NCBI GenBank assembly: GCA_021372535.1
Contig: JAJFUH010000043.1
Location: 1 to 22,423, forward strand
Direction of reading: 5' to 3'
DNA length: 22,423 nt
Origin: a bacterium
GTDB lineage: Bacteria; Latescibacterota; Latescibacteria; Latescibacterales; Latescibacteraceae
Below the pieces are notes generated by a model. The model searched no databases, was not told the origin of the DNA, and worked only from the letters and a program-made list of their open reading frames with translations. Each line of letters opens with the position of its first letter. Position 1 is the stretch's first letter. Of this stretch, positions 15,466-22,423 are shown one piece after another. Made by a program: the position numbers and the translations under genes.

Positions 15466-16887
15466 TTCGTTCGGGTCTTTCAGACGCGCCCAGTTGAGTC
15501 CGATCGGGTGACGTTTGATCTCGGAGAGATTTTTCAGAGGGATAATCTCTCCGTTGCGTATCCAGTAGATATCTATTTTGCCGGGATCGCATTCGCCGAA
15601 ACCGCGTTCTTTTGCAACTCTGGTATACCAGAGCTCCCGGGGATCGTGACCCATGTAATAGCTCGCGACCGCATCGATCTCGAAGGGCGAAAGGCCGACA
15701 AAAATTATGTTGCATAACTGGTCGTCACCGATCCTGTCCCTGTTGAGTTCCTCGCCGTCCAGGCCGATGATTCCTTCGACGATGCTGATCGTGGGTTTGA
15801 GCGTTTCGGCATTGTCGAGCCCGCGCTGAATCCACATTTCATGCTGCATGAGCGAGTCTATGCCGTTCATGAAGTCTTTCAGCGCATCCGGGTCTTTTTT
15901 AACTTTTTTGTAGGCATCCCATCCGCCTTTGTCCTCGTACCGCTTGTAACTGCCCGTCGGGTCCCATCGTTTGAAACCCGCTGCACGGTGCTTGAGAAAC
16001 GATGCTTCGATCCGCTGCTGGAAATCACTGTAGAAATCCCGCTTATAGGGTATTCCCGCGCGCTCGGCGTCATGTTCGAATGCATCCCAGGAAGTGCAGA
16101 GCTGACCGTACCCGACGGGGACGCATCCCTGGAGGTTCTTAACCGTGAGTGTTGTCAGTGCGGTAAAATGACATTTGAGCGCAGAAACGTTGATGAAAAA
16201 ATTGTCCTCATCGGCGATAGGTCGGAAATAGGGAATCTGTTTCCAGATGAGGGAATTTTGTGTTTTCTTCCAGTTGAGCTCATGCTTTTTGAAATGTGAA
16301 AACCGCTCGTAACCCGCCTCGATCATGGGTAAATTATGCGCATCGAATGCATCGTAAACGCCGCCGAGCCGGTGTATTCTCGCTGCCGTAGGGCCCTCGC
16401 CGCATACGATGTTCGTGTTCCCGAGGTCACGCAGATGCTCGGCCATGCCGCCGATAAAATCGGGCGATGAATATACTCCGGTTGTCCTGTTGTAACAATA
16501 ATCGTAGACAAACGTAAAATTCGGCTTGATGAATGTCGAACCGCCTTTCGCCGTGCCTTTCACGAAGATATCCGCTGCGACACTCCGTCCCGCAGATTCG
16601 AGCTGAGGAACCGCTTCGGTAAAATGGCCGCTTTCGTCCTTACGGGCATCGACATGGGTTTCGATGATGAAAACTGCCCGGGGATTGGAGAGGATTTCAG
16701 GCCTGATTGCAGGAGCGATGTTCTTTTCTTTGCCATTATCGAGCATATAGAGCGCCTCTTCGACACCCATTCCTCCGCTTGTCGGGAAAGCGCCCGCATC
16801 GTTCGGCTTAAACATCTCGCACATGGAGAGAGCTGTGATGGTCCCGGCGCCGGTCGCTGCCGTTTTAATAAAATTTCTTCGTTTCAT
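15451..16887 (-). CDS. Tat-signal DUF362 domain protein
   Basis: A 478-residue DUF362 (COG2006) protein. The N-terminus MKRRNFIKTAATGAG is a twin-arginine signal with RR at positions 3-4. The domain shows TFIKPNFTF near 118-126, a central SALKCHFTALTTLTVKNLQGCVP segment, an acidic EGIIGLDGEE motif and a C-terminal FVGLSPFEIDAVASYYMGHDP. No ferredoxin-type Cys clusters are seen, unlike some relatives. The biochemical role of the family is unknown. AGAAGGA lies 9 nt upstream of the ATG. It is convergent with the GH106-like gene and separated from the polysaccharide-type genes by a terminator-like hairpin, so it is probably transcribed alone. The frame remains open for 23 coding-like codons after the stop, so the protein may originally have been about 502 residues. 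Confidence 0.88.
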   Translation of the reverse strand: MKRRNFIKTAATGAGTITALSMCEMFKPNDAGAFPTSGGMGVEEALYMLDNGKEKNIAPAIRPEILSNPRAVFIIETHVDARKDESGHFTEAVPQLESAGRSVAADIFVKGTAKGGSTFIKPNFTFVYDYCYNRTTGVYSSPDFIGGMAEHLRDLGNTNIVCGEGPTAARIHRLGGVYDAFDAHNLPMIEAGYERFSHFKKHELNWKKTQNSLIWKQIPYFRPIADEDNFFINVSALKCHFTALTTLTVKNLQGCVPVGYGQLCTSWDAFEHDAERAGIPYKRDFYSDFQQRIEASFLKHRAAGFKRWDPTGSYKRYEDKGGWDAYKKVKKDPDALKDFMNGIDSLMQHEMWIQRGLDNAETLKPTISIVEGIIGLDGEELNRDRIGDDQLCNIIFVGLSPFEIDAVASYYMGHDPRELWYTRVAKERGFGECDPGKIDIYWIRNGEIIPLKNLSEIKRHPIGLNWARLKDPNERLFW

Positions 16888-16953
16888 GGTACATAGTCCT
16901 TCTGATTACGGTTATCTTAATGTATGTCTTCGTGTTTTCGTTTCTTCTGTTAC

Positions 16954-16975
16954 ACGCCTCTGCCAAAGCAGGCGT
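16954..16975. other. Bulged hairpin in the DUF362 upstream region
   Basis: ACGCCT (16954-16959) pairs with AGGCGT (16970-16975), with inner TGC/GCA pairing and a bulge. It lies 67 bp upstream of the DUF362 start in a 258-bp AT-rich gap. No promoter can be assigned; it may be a leader structure or an operator. Confidence 0.3.
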
Positions 16976-17096
16976 TGCATTTATAAAAAATAATACGGTT
17001 AATTCGAATAGTTCATAAGCGCAGCGATAAATGTAAATATAATGTAAATTTTATGGTTTATGAGGTATATAAATAAATTCATCCGTTAAAAACGCA

Positions 17097-17120
17097 TTCT
17101 ATTCAATCGTGTGAATAGAA
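17097..17120 (-). terminator. Intrinsic terminator-like hairpin after the radical SAM gene
   Basis: TTCTATTCA (17097-17105) and TGAATAGAA (17112-17120) are a perfect 9-bp inverted repeat with a 6-nt loop, 25 nt after the radical SAM stop. On the minus strand it is followed by TGCGTTTTT. The stem is AT-rich, so it would be modest. It marks the likely 3' end of the minus-strand polysaccharide-type gene group. Confidence 0.5.
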
Positions 17121-17145
17121 CGTACCAGGAAGATAACACTCGACT

Positions 17146-18636
17146 CTATAAATATCCGAAGGTCTTTCGAACCATAAAAGCGAAAAGCCTCCATTCCCAT
17201 GCGAAACCGAACCAGCGCTTCGACCAGCGTATTCGCGCCGAAAGAGTAAGCGGCATGGATAATAACCTGACGAGACGAACCCTGAAACCGTTCCCGTGAC
17301 GGTCTCCATACCGTGCAAGGTAGTACCTGAACCGGACAATATAAAAACTTATCTGCATCCACTGTTTCATTCTTCTGTCAAGCCAGGGATTATCGGGCTC
17401 GTACTGAAAGTTCCAGCTTCCCCATGCATCGAGTGTTTCCGGTGTTTTAAGGCCCATTTCCCGTGATTTGCAGAACAGCTCCGTTCCCGGATAGGCATTA
17501 AAGGGGAATACGCCGTTGACCGTTATGAGCGGGTGTGTTTTCCGCAGCCGTTCTATAGTATCGAGCGTCTGCCCGAACTGTTCGAATGTTTCGCCCGGAA
17601 AACCGCTCATAAAGCTCAGGATTGGGCGAATTCCTGCTTCTGCAACCCTTCGTGCGCCCTCGATAATGTCATTGACGGTTATGTCCTTGCGGATGAGGGA
17701 TAGTGTTGTCTCCGAACCGGATTCGGCGCCGAAAAACAATTGGAATACACCGGCCTTTTTCATTATGGCCAGAGATTCCGGCGAGAATTTACGGATGATG
17801 TCGAGCCTGCAGGAAGCAACGATTCCGAACCGGAGCCCCCGTTCGAGGATATCCCCGAACAGCGTCTCGATTCGCCGTGTATCGATGAAAAACTCGTCGT
17901 CCGCCATGGCGAAATTTTTGACAGCATGGCGTTTCTGAAGATATGCCAGCTCTTCCGCGACTTTTACTGGGTTTTTGGCCCGCCATCTCCTTCCCGAAAA
18001 GACCGTGTTATAACAGAAACCGCAGCGGAAGGGGCATCCTCGCGAGGACTGGTAATCGAACTGGAATTCTATCCCGCTGTAATCATGGATATCCACAAGA
18101 TCGTAAGCCGGCAGCGGAAGATCGTTCATGTCGAGCAGTTCCCTCTCCGGTCCGGCAGTAATTCCTCCGTTGCCGTCCTTAACGCAGGTGCCGGGAATTC
18201 CCTCGATTGGTACGCCCGAAAAAACCGCATCGACAACATCTTTGAAGGTATCCTCGCCTTCGCCCGAAACTACCACATCGACAAACTCATGCCGGATAGT
18301 CTGTTCGTACATGAGGGTGGGATGGACGCCGCCCCAGACGATTATCGCTTTCGGATTGACACGCCGCACCATCGCAGCCGCCTGCAGCCCGTAATACACC
18401 TGTTGCCCGGTCATGGCGGTGATGCCGACTATCCGTGCTCGCTCGAACATGGATGGGTCGGGTTTGTGTATGTGCATGTCGAGAATCCGGATGCAATCCC
18501 CATACCGTTCGTCACGGCGCAGCCATGCGGCAAGGGACATGAGAGCAAGAGGCAGGTGGAGAAGCGCTCCGCCGAGTTGCATACGGTGCGGTCCCGGCTG
18601 AACAAGGACTATTTCATGTGGAGTCGGTGCTGACAT
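17146..18636 (-). CDS. B12-binding-domain radical SAM protein
   Basis: A 496-residue radical SAM enzyme with the layout of the cobalamin-binding (BchE-like) class. Residues about 10-145 form a B12-binding-type Rossmann domain with AIIVWGGVHPTLM and VVVSGEGED; the DxHxxG motif for base-off cobalamin is not evident, as in many members. The radical SAM domain begins SSRGCPFRCGFCYN, giving the cluster ligands C201, C205 and C208, and continues to SFMSGFPGET. The C-terminal 100 residues are Arg/Lys/aromatic-rich and match no motif I know. Such proteins methylate unactivated carbons or rearrange lipids, sugars or peptides; the substrate here is unknown. Its ATG lies 3 nt after the stop of the upstream methyltransferase gene, so the two are very likely translationally coupled and functionally linked. 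Confidence 0.92.
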   Translation of the reverse strand: MSAPTPHEIVLVQPGPHRMQLGGALLHLPLALMSLAAWLRRDERYGDCIRILDMHIHKPDPSMFERARIVGITAMTGQQVYYGLQAAAMVRRVNPKAIIVWGGVHPTLMYEQTIRHEFVDVVVSGEGEDTFKDVVDAVFSGVPIEGIPGTCVKDGNGGITAGPERELLDMNDLPLPAYDLVDIHDYSGIEFQFDYQSSRGCPFRCGFCYNTVFSGRRWRAKNPVKVAEELAYLQKRHAVKNFAMADDEFFIDTRRIETLFGDILERGLRFGIVASCRLDIIRKFSPESLAIMKKAGVFQLFFGAESGSETTLSLIRKDITVNDIIEGARRVAEAGIRPILSFMSGFPGETFEQFGQTLDTIERLRKTHPLITVNGVFPFNAYPGTELFCKSREMGLKTPETLDAWGSWNFQYEPDNPWLDRRMKQWMQISFYIVRFRYYLARYGDRHGNGFRVRLVRLLSMPLTLSARIRWSKRWFGFAWEWRLFAFMVRKTFGYL

Positions 18637-18639
18637 TGT

Positions 18640-19404
18640 CTATGGCTTCTCCGCCAGGATAAGGATTCCCGCACCGCGGGAGGGTTTGCTGTCTTTCCCG
18701 AAATACGAGACGAGAAGAAGCAGCGGAAATACAAGCGCATACAAATATTTATGTTTCATCCCGGCGCCGGTGATCAGGTACGAGATATTATTGGTGATCG
18801 TTTCGAGCCAGCCGTATGTGTAGTGGTGCTCCGAGATGGTAAAACCCGCATTTCTGACTTTCTCCGTAATATTTTCCATTAAATAGCCCGGCCTGACATG
18901 CCCTTCAACATCGAAATTCTGCTTCCACCGGAAAAAAAACCACCGTCGGTGATATGCAGGTACATGAAGGATCAGATTCCCGCCGGACGTTAAAGCGGAA
19001 TGGTAAAAACGGAGTATGCTGTCATCGTCATCGATGTGTTCGAGGACATCGAGGCTGAGAACAAGGTCATAATGTTCGTTGTTCGACGGTCTGGTCATAT
19101 CCATATATTCGAACCGGCAGTTGGTCAATCCCGCCGACAGGGCGATCCGTCCGTTTCTTTCAAGCTTTCCCCGGTCCGTATCCACTCCCGTAACCATACT
19201 GCCGGGGAGACGGCGGGCGATCTCGAAGGTAAATACTCCCTGTCCGCAGCCTGAATCAAGGATGTTTTTATATTGTGAAGAGATGAGCGGCAGCACTCTC
19301 CGCGCTCTGATTCTCAGGCCGTTTATGGGTATTCCGAATATCTTTATATAGAGTCGTTCAGGCCACGACAGTGATGTGTCAAATTCGAGTTCTCTGCCTA
19401 TCAT
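18640..19404 (-). CDS. Class I SAM-dependent methyltransferase
   Basis: A 254-residue methyltransferase. Motif I is ILDSGCGQGVF (48-58), with D75 in VTGVDTD as the likely ribose-binding acid. Motif III-like YDLVLSLDVLEHIDDDDS and the post-motif region LILHVPAYHRRWF are typical of the Methyltransf_11/UbiE-like superfamily. Near the C-terminus LYALVFPLLLLVSYFG is hydrophobic and may associate with the membrane, fitting a lipid-linked substrate. The start is ATG with only a weak GGA upstream. It is 60 bp downstream of the alpha/alpha-barrel gene and 3 nt upstream of the radical SAM gene, so it belongs to the minus-strand group. The methyl acceptor, perhaps a sugar or lipid-linked sugar, is inferred from context only. 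Confidence 0.9.
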   Translation of the reverse strand: MIGRELEFDTSLSWPERLYIKIFGIPINGLRIRARRVLPLISSQYKNILDSGCGQGVFTFEIARRLPGSMVTGVDTDRGKLERNGRIALSAGLTNCRFEYMDMTRPSNNEHYDLVLSLDVLEHIDDDDSILRFYHSALTSGGNLILHVPAYHRRWFFFRWKQNFDVEGHVRPGYLMENITEKVRNAGFTISEHHYTYGWLETITNNISYLITGAGMKHKYLYALVFPLLLLVSYFGKDSKPSRGAGILILAEKP

Positions 19405-19464
19405 GAATGGTAATCCGTTTTCAGTAAGTGATACAATAATAATTTACACTGCCATCTGTATGTG

Positions 19465-20643
19465 TCATTTAACTGTCAGCAGCTCTCCGAGCGCCCGCGC
19501 CATCCATGCATTGCACCACCTCATGAGCGAGTAGTTCCATGTCATGAACCGTCCCTTACGGTAGGCATAATCATGGGTTTCGGGACGGTACAGCGTGTTC
19601 CGCGCCCATTCGGCGATTGTTGTAGCTTGTTCCCTGTATGCTTCGACATGACGGCTTGCCTTCGTAAAGGTGATGATTCCCTGTGCAGCGCCGTGAATAT
19701 CATGGGGATACCGTTTATCGTTCATCCACCGCGGTGCACCGTTCTTATCGAACAGGTGCTCCCGGTAGAACGCGAGCCCGTGCCGGTAAATATTCATGAA
19801 ACGGTCATCGCCCGATTCTTCGTAATAATCGAGGAGCGCATCGAGAATTCCCCCCGTATGGTAATTGTCATGGGTAATCGGCGATTTCTCCTTTGGATGA
19901 GTATAATACCACGCATAATAATCTGTCCGACGGTTGACCGTGTAGGATAGCAATTTTTGCGCCGTGCTCCGGAGGGATTCATCGCCCGTTTCTTTCCAGA
20001 GCTTGATGAGGAAAGCTCCGGCGAGAGCGTTGTTGTTGAGTACAACCGCGTCAACCTTTCGAACTACATATGCAACCGCCCGCTCGTCCTCGTTTTCATG
20101 GAGTACCGGAAGATCGTCGAGGATAAAACGAGCGACCGACCGGGCACATTCCAGGTATTCCTCTCTGCGGGATGTCCTGTAAGCGTGAATGAGGGCCTCG
20201 CCGGCAAAGACGGTGACCACGAGATTCGGTTCATACATATCCTGAAGGAAAATGGTATTCTGCCAGATGAAATTGTACCCCCAGCAGAGGTTGTTGCGGC
20301 CGGGGCTCGGGTTGTCGAGGAGCCAGCGGATCAGGGTTTCGGCCTCGTCGAGTAATTGACGGTCTCCTGTTTTTTCATGGAGAAACAGGTATGCGCGGGC
20401 GAACAGGGCGATACCCTTGGGATTCCGTGACTGCCGGACTCCGATATGGGGCCTGATATTGAAAGGACATGCCTTTACTGCCTGCGTGTATGCAAGCCGC
20501 AGCCACCTGTTATTGAGTGAAAGAATCCTGAGCAGCGGGCTGTTAAGCGCGTCGAATTTACTGTAACCGGCATAATCACGGTCTTGCGCTGCCCTGAGAA
20601 CGGCTCTCAGATGTTCCTCGTACTGTGTTTCCTGCCCGCTCAA
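19465..20643 (-). CDS. Alpha/alpha-barrel protein resembling VpsJ-type polysaccharide proteins
   Basis: A 392-residue helical protein with repeated aromatic-rich helix pairs, such as GIALFARAYLFLHEKTGD, LLDEAETLIRWLLDN and HDNYHTGGILDALLDYYEESGD. This is the pattern of alpha/alpha toroid sugar enzymes (unsaturated glucuronyl hydrolases, epimerases) and of VpsJ-like proteins in exopolysaccharide loci. Family assignment is by pattern only and a catalytic residue cannot be named. No signal peptide is seen. The start is a TTG at 20643-20641; AAAGGA lies about 8-9 nt upstream and no in-frame ATG lies near the N-terminus. It is preceded by a repeat-rich 421-bp gap that follows the asparagine synthetase gene, and followed by the methyltransferase gene. 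A role in making or trimming a surface glycan is an inference from neighbours. Confidence 0.8.
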   Translation of the reverse strand: MSGQETQYEEHLRAVLRAAQDRDYAGYSKFDALNSPLLRILSLNNRWLRLAYTQAVKACPFNIRPHIGVRQSRNPKGIALFARAYLFLHEKTGDRQLLDEAETLIRWLLDNPSPGRNNLCWGYNFIWQNTIFLQDMYEPNLVVTVFAGEALIHAYRTSRREEYLECARSVARFILDDLPVLHENEDERAVAYVVRKVDAVVLNNNALAGAFLIKLWKETGDESLRSTAQKLLSYTVNRRTDYYAWYYTHPKEKSPITHDNYHTGGILDALLDYYEESGDDRFMNIYRHGLAFYREHLFDKNGAPRWMNDKRYPHDIHGAAQGIITFTKASRHVEAYREQATTIAEWARNTLYRPETHDYAYRKGRFMTWNYSLMRWCNAWMARALGELLTVK

Positions 20644-20663
20644 TCGTAATTTTCCTTTGGATT

Positions 20664-20857
20664 ATTACCCCGGTTTATCTGAAAATGCATCGACGGTTTC
20701 CGGTGCTGAATTCCCGGTCTGGTGTCTGGAGTCCCAGTAACGCCGTCATTCCCGAATCATTAATCGGGAATCCATATGCAGCATGCATACATTTTTCATT
20801 TTTCGTTGTGACTATCCATGGTCATGAAGGTTATTCGTGACAATTACCCCGGTTTAT
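20664..20857. repeat. 15-bp direct repeat ATTACCCCGGTTTAT
   Basis: The 15-mer occurs at 20664-20678 and 20843-20857, 179 bp apart, each followed within a few bases by TGAAAAT. TTATTCGTGA also occurs twice at 20831-20840 and 20854-20863, making a 23-bp tandem pattern. The 15-mer copies bracket the CATTCCCG palindrome; the region may have formed by duplication or by insertion of a small element. Confidence 0.55.
20748..20771. repeat. REP-like palindrome of the CGTCATTCCCG type
   Basis: ATTCCCGA (20748-20755) and TCGGGAAT (20764-20771) form a perfect 8-bp stem with an 8-nt loop, flanked by CGTC and CCA. This matches the form of the dispersed CATTCCCG...CGGGAATCC palindromes found in intergenic regions of many bacteria. 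Confidence 0.6.
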
Positions 20858-20874
20858 TCGTGAAAATATTTCAC

Positions 20875-20898
20875 CACAAAGGCACAAAGGTACAAAGA
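20875..20898. repeat. Octamer tandem repeat, three units (CACAAAGG)
   Basis: CACAAAGG, CACAAAGG, TACAAAGA at 20875-20898. The phase-shifted unit CAAAGGNN matches the opposite-strand array at 6285-6332, suggesting one repeat family in two intergenic places. Confidence 0.55.
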
Positions 20899-20972
20899 GA
20901 CATGATGATTATTATACATGACGAAATAATTGTTCGCGCATATTTTATTGATAGCACATATTTTTATTGTAG

Positions 20973-20994
20973 GGGCAATCCCCCGTGGTTGCCC
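20973..20994. repeat. Hairpin repeat GGGCAA...TTGCCC
   Basis: GGGCAA (20973-20978) pairs with TTGCCC (20989-20994), and CC/GG extends the stem after a single bulged T. The surrounding TGTAGGGGCAATCCCCC is a form I know as a common dispersed intergenic element in environmental genomes. Confidence 0.5.
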
Positions 20995-21064
20995 ACTGTA
21001 AGGCTGACATAAAAAATATATATAAAACAAATCCGTAAAAATCCGCGTTCCATTTCAATCAGGA

Positions 21065-22423
21065 TTAATCAATGAAACGGCGAAACCACAACTCGAGATT
21101 CAATGCCCGCCATATCGCTCTTCCTGCATTGACAGTACCCGCTGCGTTTACATCGATAAGGCTCATGAGCTTCGGAACAGCATACAGTCCGCGTTTCCGT
21201 GTTGTAGAAGAGCCTATCACCTCACGGATATAGGGAAGCATCTCGTTACGGTACCAGTGGGCTTCCGGTGTCGAGAATCCGACTTTATCGCTCCTCGTGC
21301 GGATGGATTCCGGCACAAGCCCTTTGAGCGCCTCTCTCATGACATATTTGGTTCTGCCGCTCCGGATTTTCTGATCGGAAGGCAGGGAAAATAAAAACGA
21401 TACCAGCCGGTGGTCGAGAAACGGGAGCCGCGCCTCGACGGAAAAGGCCATCGAATTTCTGTCCTCGTAACGCAGCAGAGCAGGGAGGCTCGATCTGGTG
21501 AACAGCTCATACAGCCGTCCGTTGAGCCGGTCGGAAAATTCAGGTGTCTGTGGTGATTCGATTGTCCGGGCTATGTTGACGATATCTCCGTTTACCCAGG
21601 AAACATTCCTTCCGCGATCATAACGGTTTGCCATGCGGATCATTGCCCGGTGACTCAGAAAACCGGCGCCTGCAGCGGACAGTGACCGCACCAGAGGTGC
21701 GCCTGTCAGGGAGCGGTACGCGGCAAACTCGCGCCAAGCCTGTAGCGGTTTCATGTTTCTCATGAGTCCCGCGAAAAAGACGGGGAACAGGTAATGATAA
21801 CCCGCAAGCTCCTCGTCGGCGCCCTGGCCATCGAGAGTGACCGTTGTACCGTGTTTACGGGCGAGCCGGAATACGCTGTACTGTGCATACTGGCTTGTCG
21901 AGCCGAAGGGTTCGTCCTGACAGTGGATGAGGTCGTTGATATCATCCGCAAGCTGCGAGGGCGAGGGGCGGACACGGTGGCTCTCGACATCGATAAACCG
22001 TGTTATTTCATCGATGTAAACCGTTTCGTCCTCGCTGAATGACGGACCATACACTGCCGAATACGTTTTCTGGTTGCCCTTTTCGAGCCATGGCCTGGCG
22101 ACACATACTACCGCCGAACTGTCGAGCCCTCCCGACAGGCAGGTTCCCACGGGAACATCGCTTCTGAGCCTCAGTTTCACCGATGATGTGAAAAGTTCGA
22201 TAAACCGTTCCTGATATTCCTGATCCCGCCCGGAGAGCGTTTCGAGGGTTTCGGAGAGGTTCCACCATCGCCGGGGTTCCGGAAGCGTTGTTGATTCGAA
22301 CGGAATACTTAAAAAACAGCCCGGTTCGAGACGACGGATGTCTTTAAAAAATGTCCACTCGAAACAATCAGTCCGTGAATGAACAAGATAGTCCGCTATC
22401 GCCCTCTCGTCGGGATCGCGGGA
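21065..22423 (-). CDS. Asparagine synthetase (glutamine-hydrolysing) B-type, 5' partial
   Basis: Predicted amidotransferase that converts an acid to an amide with glutamine and ATP; AsnB-like proteins also sit in surface-glycan and exosortase loci, where they may amidate sugars. The minus-strand frame is open to the right edge: the GTG at 22180 is internal, because the 81 codons upstream encode typical family sequence (WTFFKDIRRLEPG). The part seen spans the end of the glutaminase domain and the whole synthetase domain, with the PPi loop SGGLDSS at about residue 97 of the fragment, TLDGQGADEELAGYHY and EARLPFLDHRLVSFLFSLP. The N-terminal Cys nucleophile lies outside the window. The C-terminus is intact. 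It is the first gene seen of the minus-strand group, followed by the 421-bp repeat-rich gap. Confidence 0.9.
   Translation of the reverse strand, partial: SRDPDERAIADYLVHSRTDCFEWTFFKDIRRLEPGCFLSIPFESTTLPEPRRWWNLSETLETLSGRDQEYQERFIELFTSSVKLRLRSDVPVGTCLSGGLDSSAVVCVARPWLEKGNQKTYSAVYGPSFSEDETVYIDEITRFIDVESHRVRPSPSQLADDINDLIHCQDEPFGSTSQYAQYSVFRLARKHGTTVTLDGQGADEELAGYHYLFPVFFAGLMRNMKPLQAWREFAAYRSLTGAPLVRSLSAAGAGFLSHRAMIRMANRYDRGRNVSWVNGDIVNIARTIESPQTPEFSDRLNGRLYELFTRSSLPALLRYEDRNSMAFSVEARLPFLDHRLVSFLFSLPSDQKIRSGRTKYVMREALKGLVPESIRTRSDKVGFSTPEAHWYRNEMLPYIREVIGSSTTRKRGLYAVPKLMSLIDVNAAGTVNAGRAIWRALNLELWFRRFID

Larger units (their letters stand above)
20644..21064. other. Repeat-rich intergenic region
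   Basis: A 421-bp non-coding gap between the asparagine synthetase and alpha/alpha-barrel genes. It holds four repeat elements listed separately: a 15-bp direct repeat, a CATTCCCG-type palindrome, a CAAAGGNN octamer array and a GGGCAA/TTGCCC hairpin. No RNA gene, mobile-element gene or obvious promoter was recognised. Confidence 0.6.

Noticed and set aside
17740-18633. 297-codon plus-strand open frame opposite the radical SAM gene
   Set aside because: The minus strand has clear CxxxCxxC and B12-domain motifs; the plus-strand translation has none.
20644-21064. Insertion sequence in the repeat-rich gap
   Set aside because: No transposase frame, no terminal inverted repeats of IS length and no target duplication were found; only short dispersed elements are present.
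22178-22180. GTG at 22180 as start of the asparagine synthetase gene
   Set aside because: The 81 codons upstream are open and encode typical AsnB sequence, so this GTG is internal.

Overview
The window is a chromosomal segment from a bacterium with moderate GC content (roughly 50% in genes, clearly lower in the long gaps). It has many Tat-exported or lipoprotein enzymes of carbohydrate and small-acid metabolism. The set of RR-x-F-I-K signal peptides on Gfo/Idh/MocA, RraA-like, M81 and DUF362 proteins, together with a GH106-like glycosidase, is typical of uncultivated Latescibacterota, other FCB-group bacteria and Planctomycetota. There is no rRNA or other phylogenetic marker, so this placement is a low-confidence inference.

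Layout. (1) 2-4228, plus strand: three closely spaced oxidoreductase genes, an Old Yellow Enzyme-like flavin reductase (cut by the left edge), a zinc-dependent MDR dehydrogenase and a large FAD-binding flavoprotein. (2) 4296-6209, plus: a predicted lipoprotein joining two cupin-like domains to an SMP-30/gluconolactonase domain. It ends at a likely bidirectional terminator and an octamer repeat. (3) 6335-10304, minus: three Tat-signal proteins, transcribed in the order Gfo/Idh/MocA dehydrogenase, RraA-like aldolase/decarboxylase, M81 (MlrC-like) metallopeptidase. (4) 10305-10813: a long AT-rich divergent intergenic region. (5) 10814-15300, plus: a secreted protein with three RidA domains, then a 1050-residue lipoprotein related to GH106 alpha-L-rhamnosidases. 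(6) 15451-16887, minus: a Tat-signal DUF362 protein whose reading frame appears to continue past its stop codon. (7) 17146-22423, minus: a second neighbourhood resembling an exopolysaccharide or surface-glycan locus, with a partial asparagine synthetase, a VpsJ-like alpha/alpha-barrel protein, a class I methyltransferase and a B12-binding-type radical SAM protein. A 421-bp gap inside it holds several short dispersed repeats.

How the genes may work together. In regions 2-6 nearly every enzyme carries an export signal. A glycosidase, a sugar dehydrogenase, a lactonase, an aldolase/decarboxylase-like protein, an enamine/imine-deaminase-like protein and an amidohydrolase-like metallopeptidase would make a coherent extracytoplasmic glycan or glycoside oxidation route. 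That is a hypothesis from signal peptides and family knowledge, not something the sequence proves. The three reductases in region 1 have no export signal that can be seen and may act on products in the cytoplasm. Region 7 looks biosynthetic and separate.
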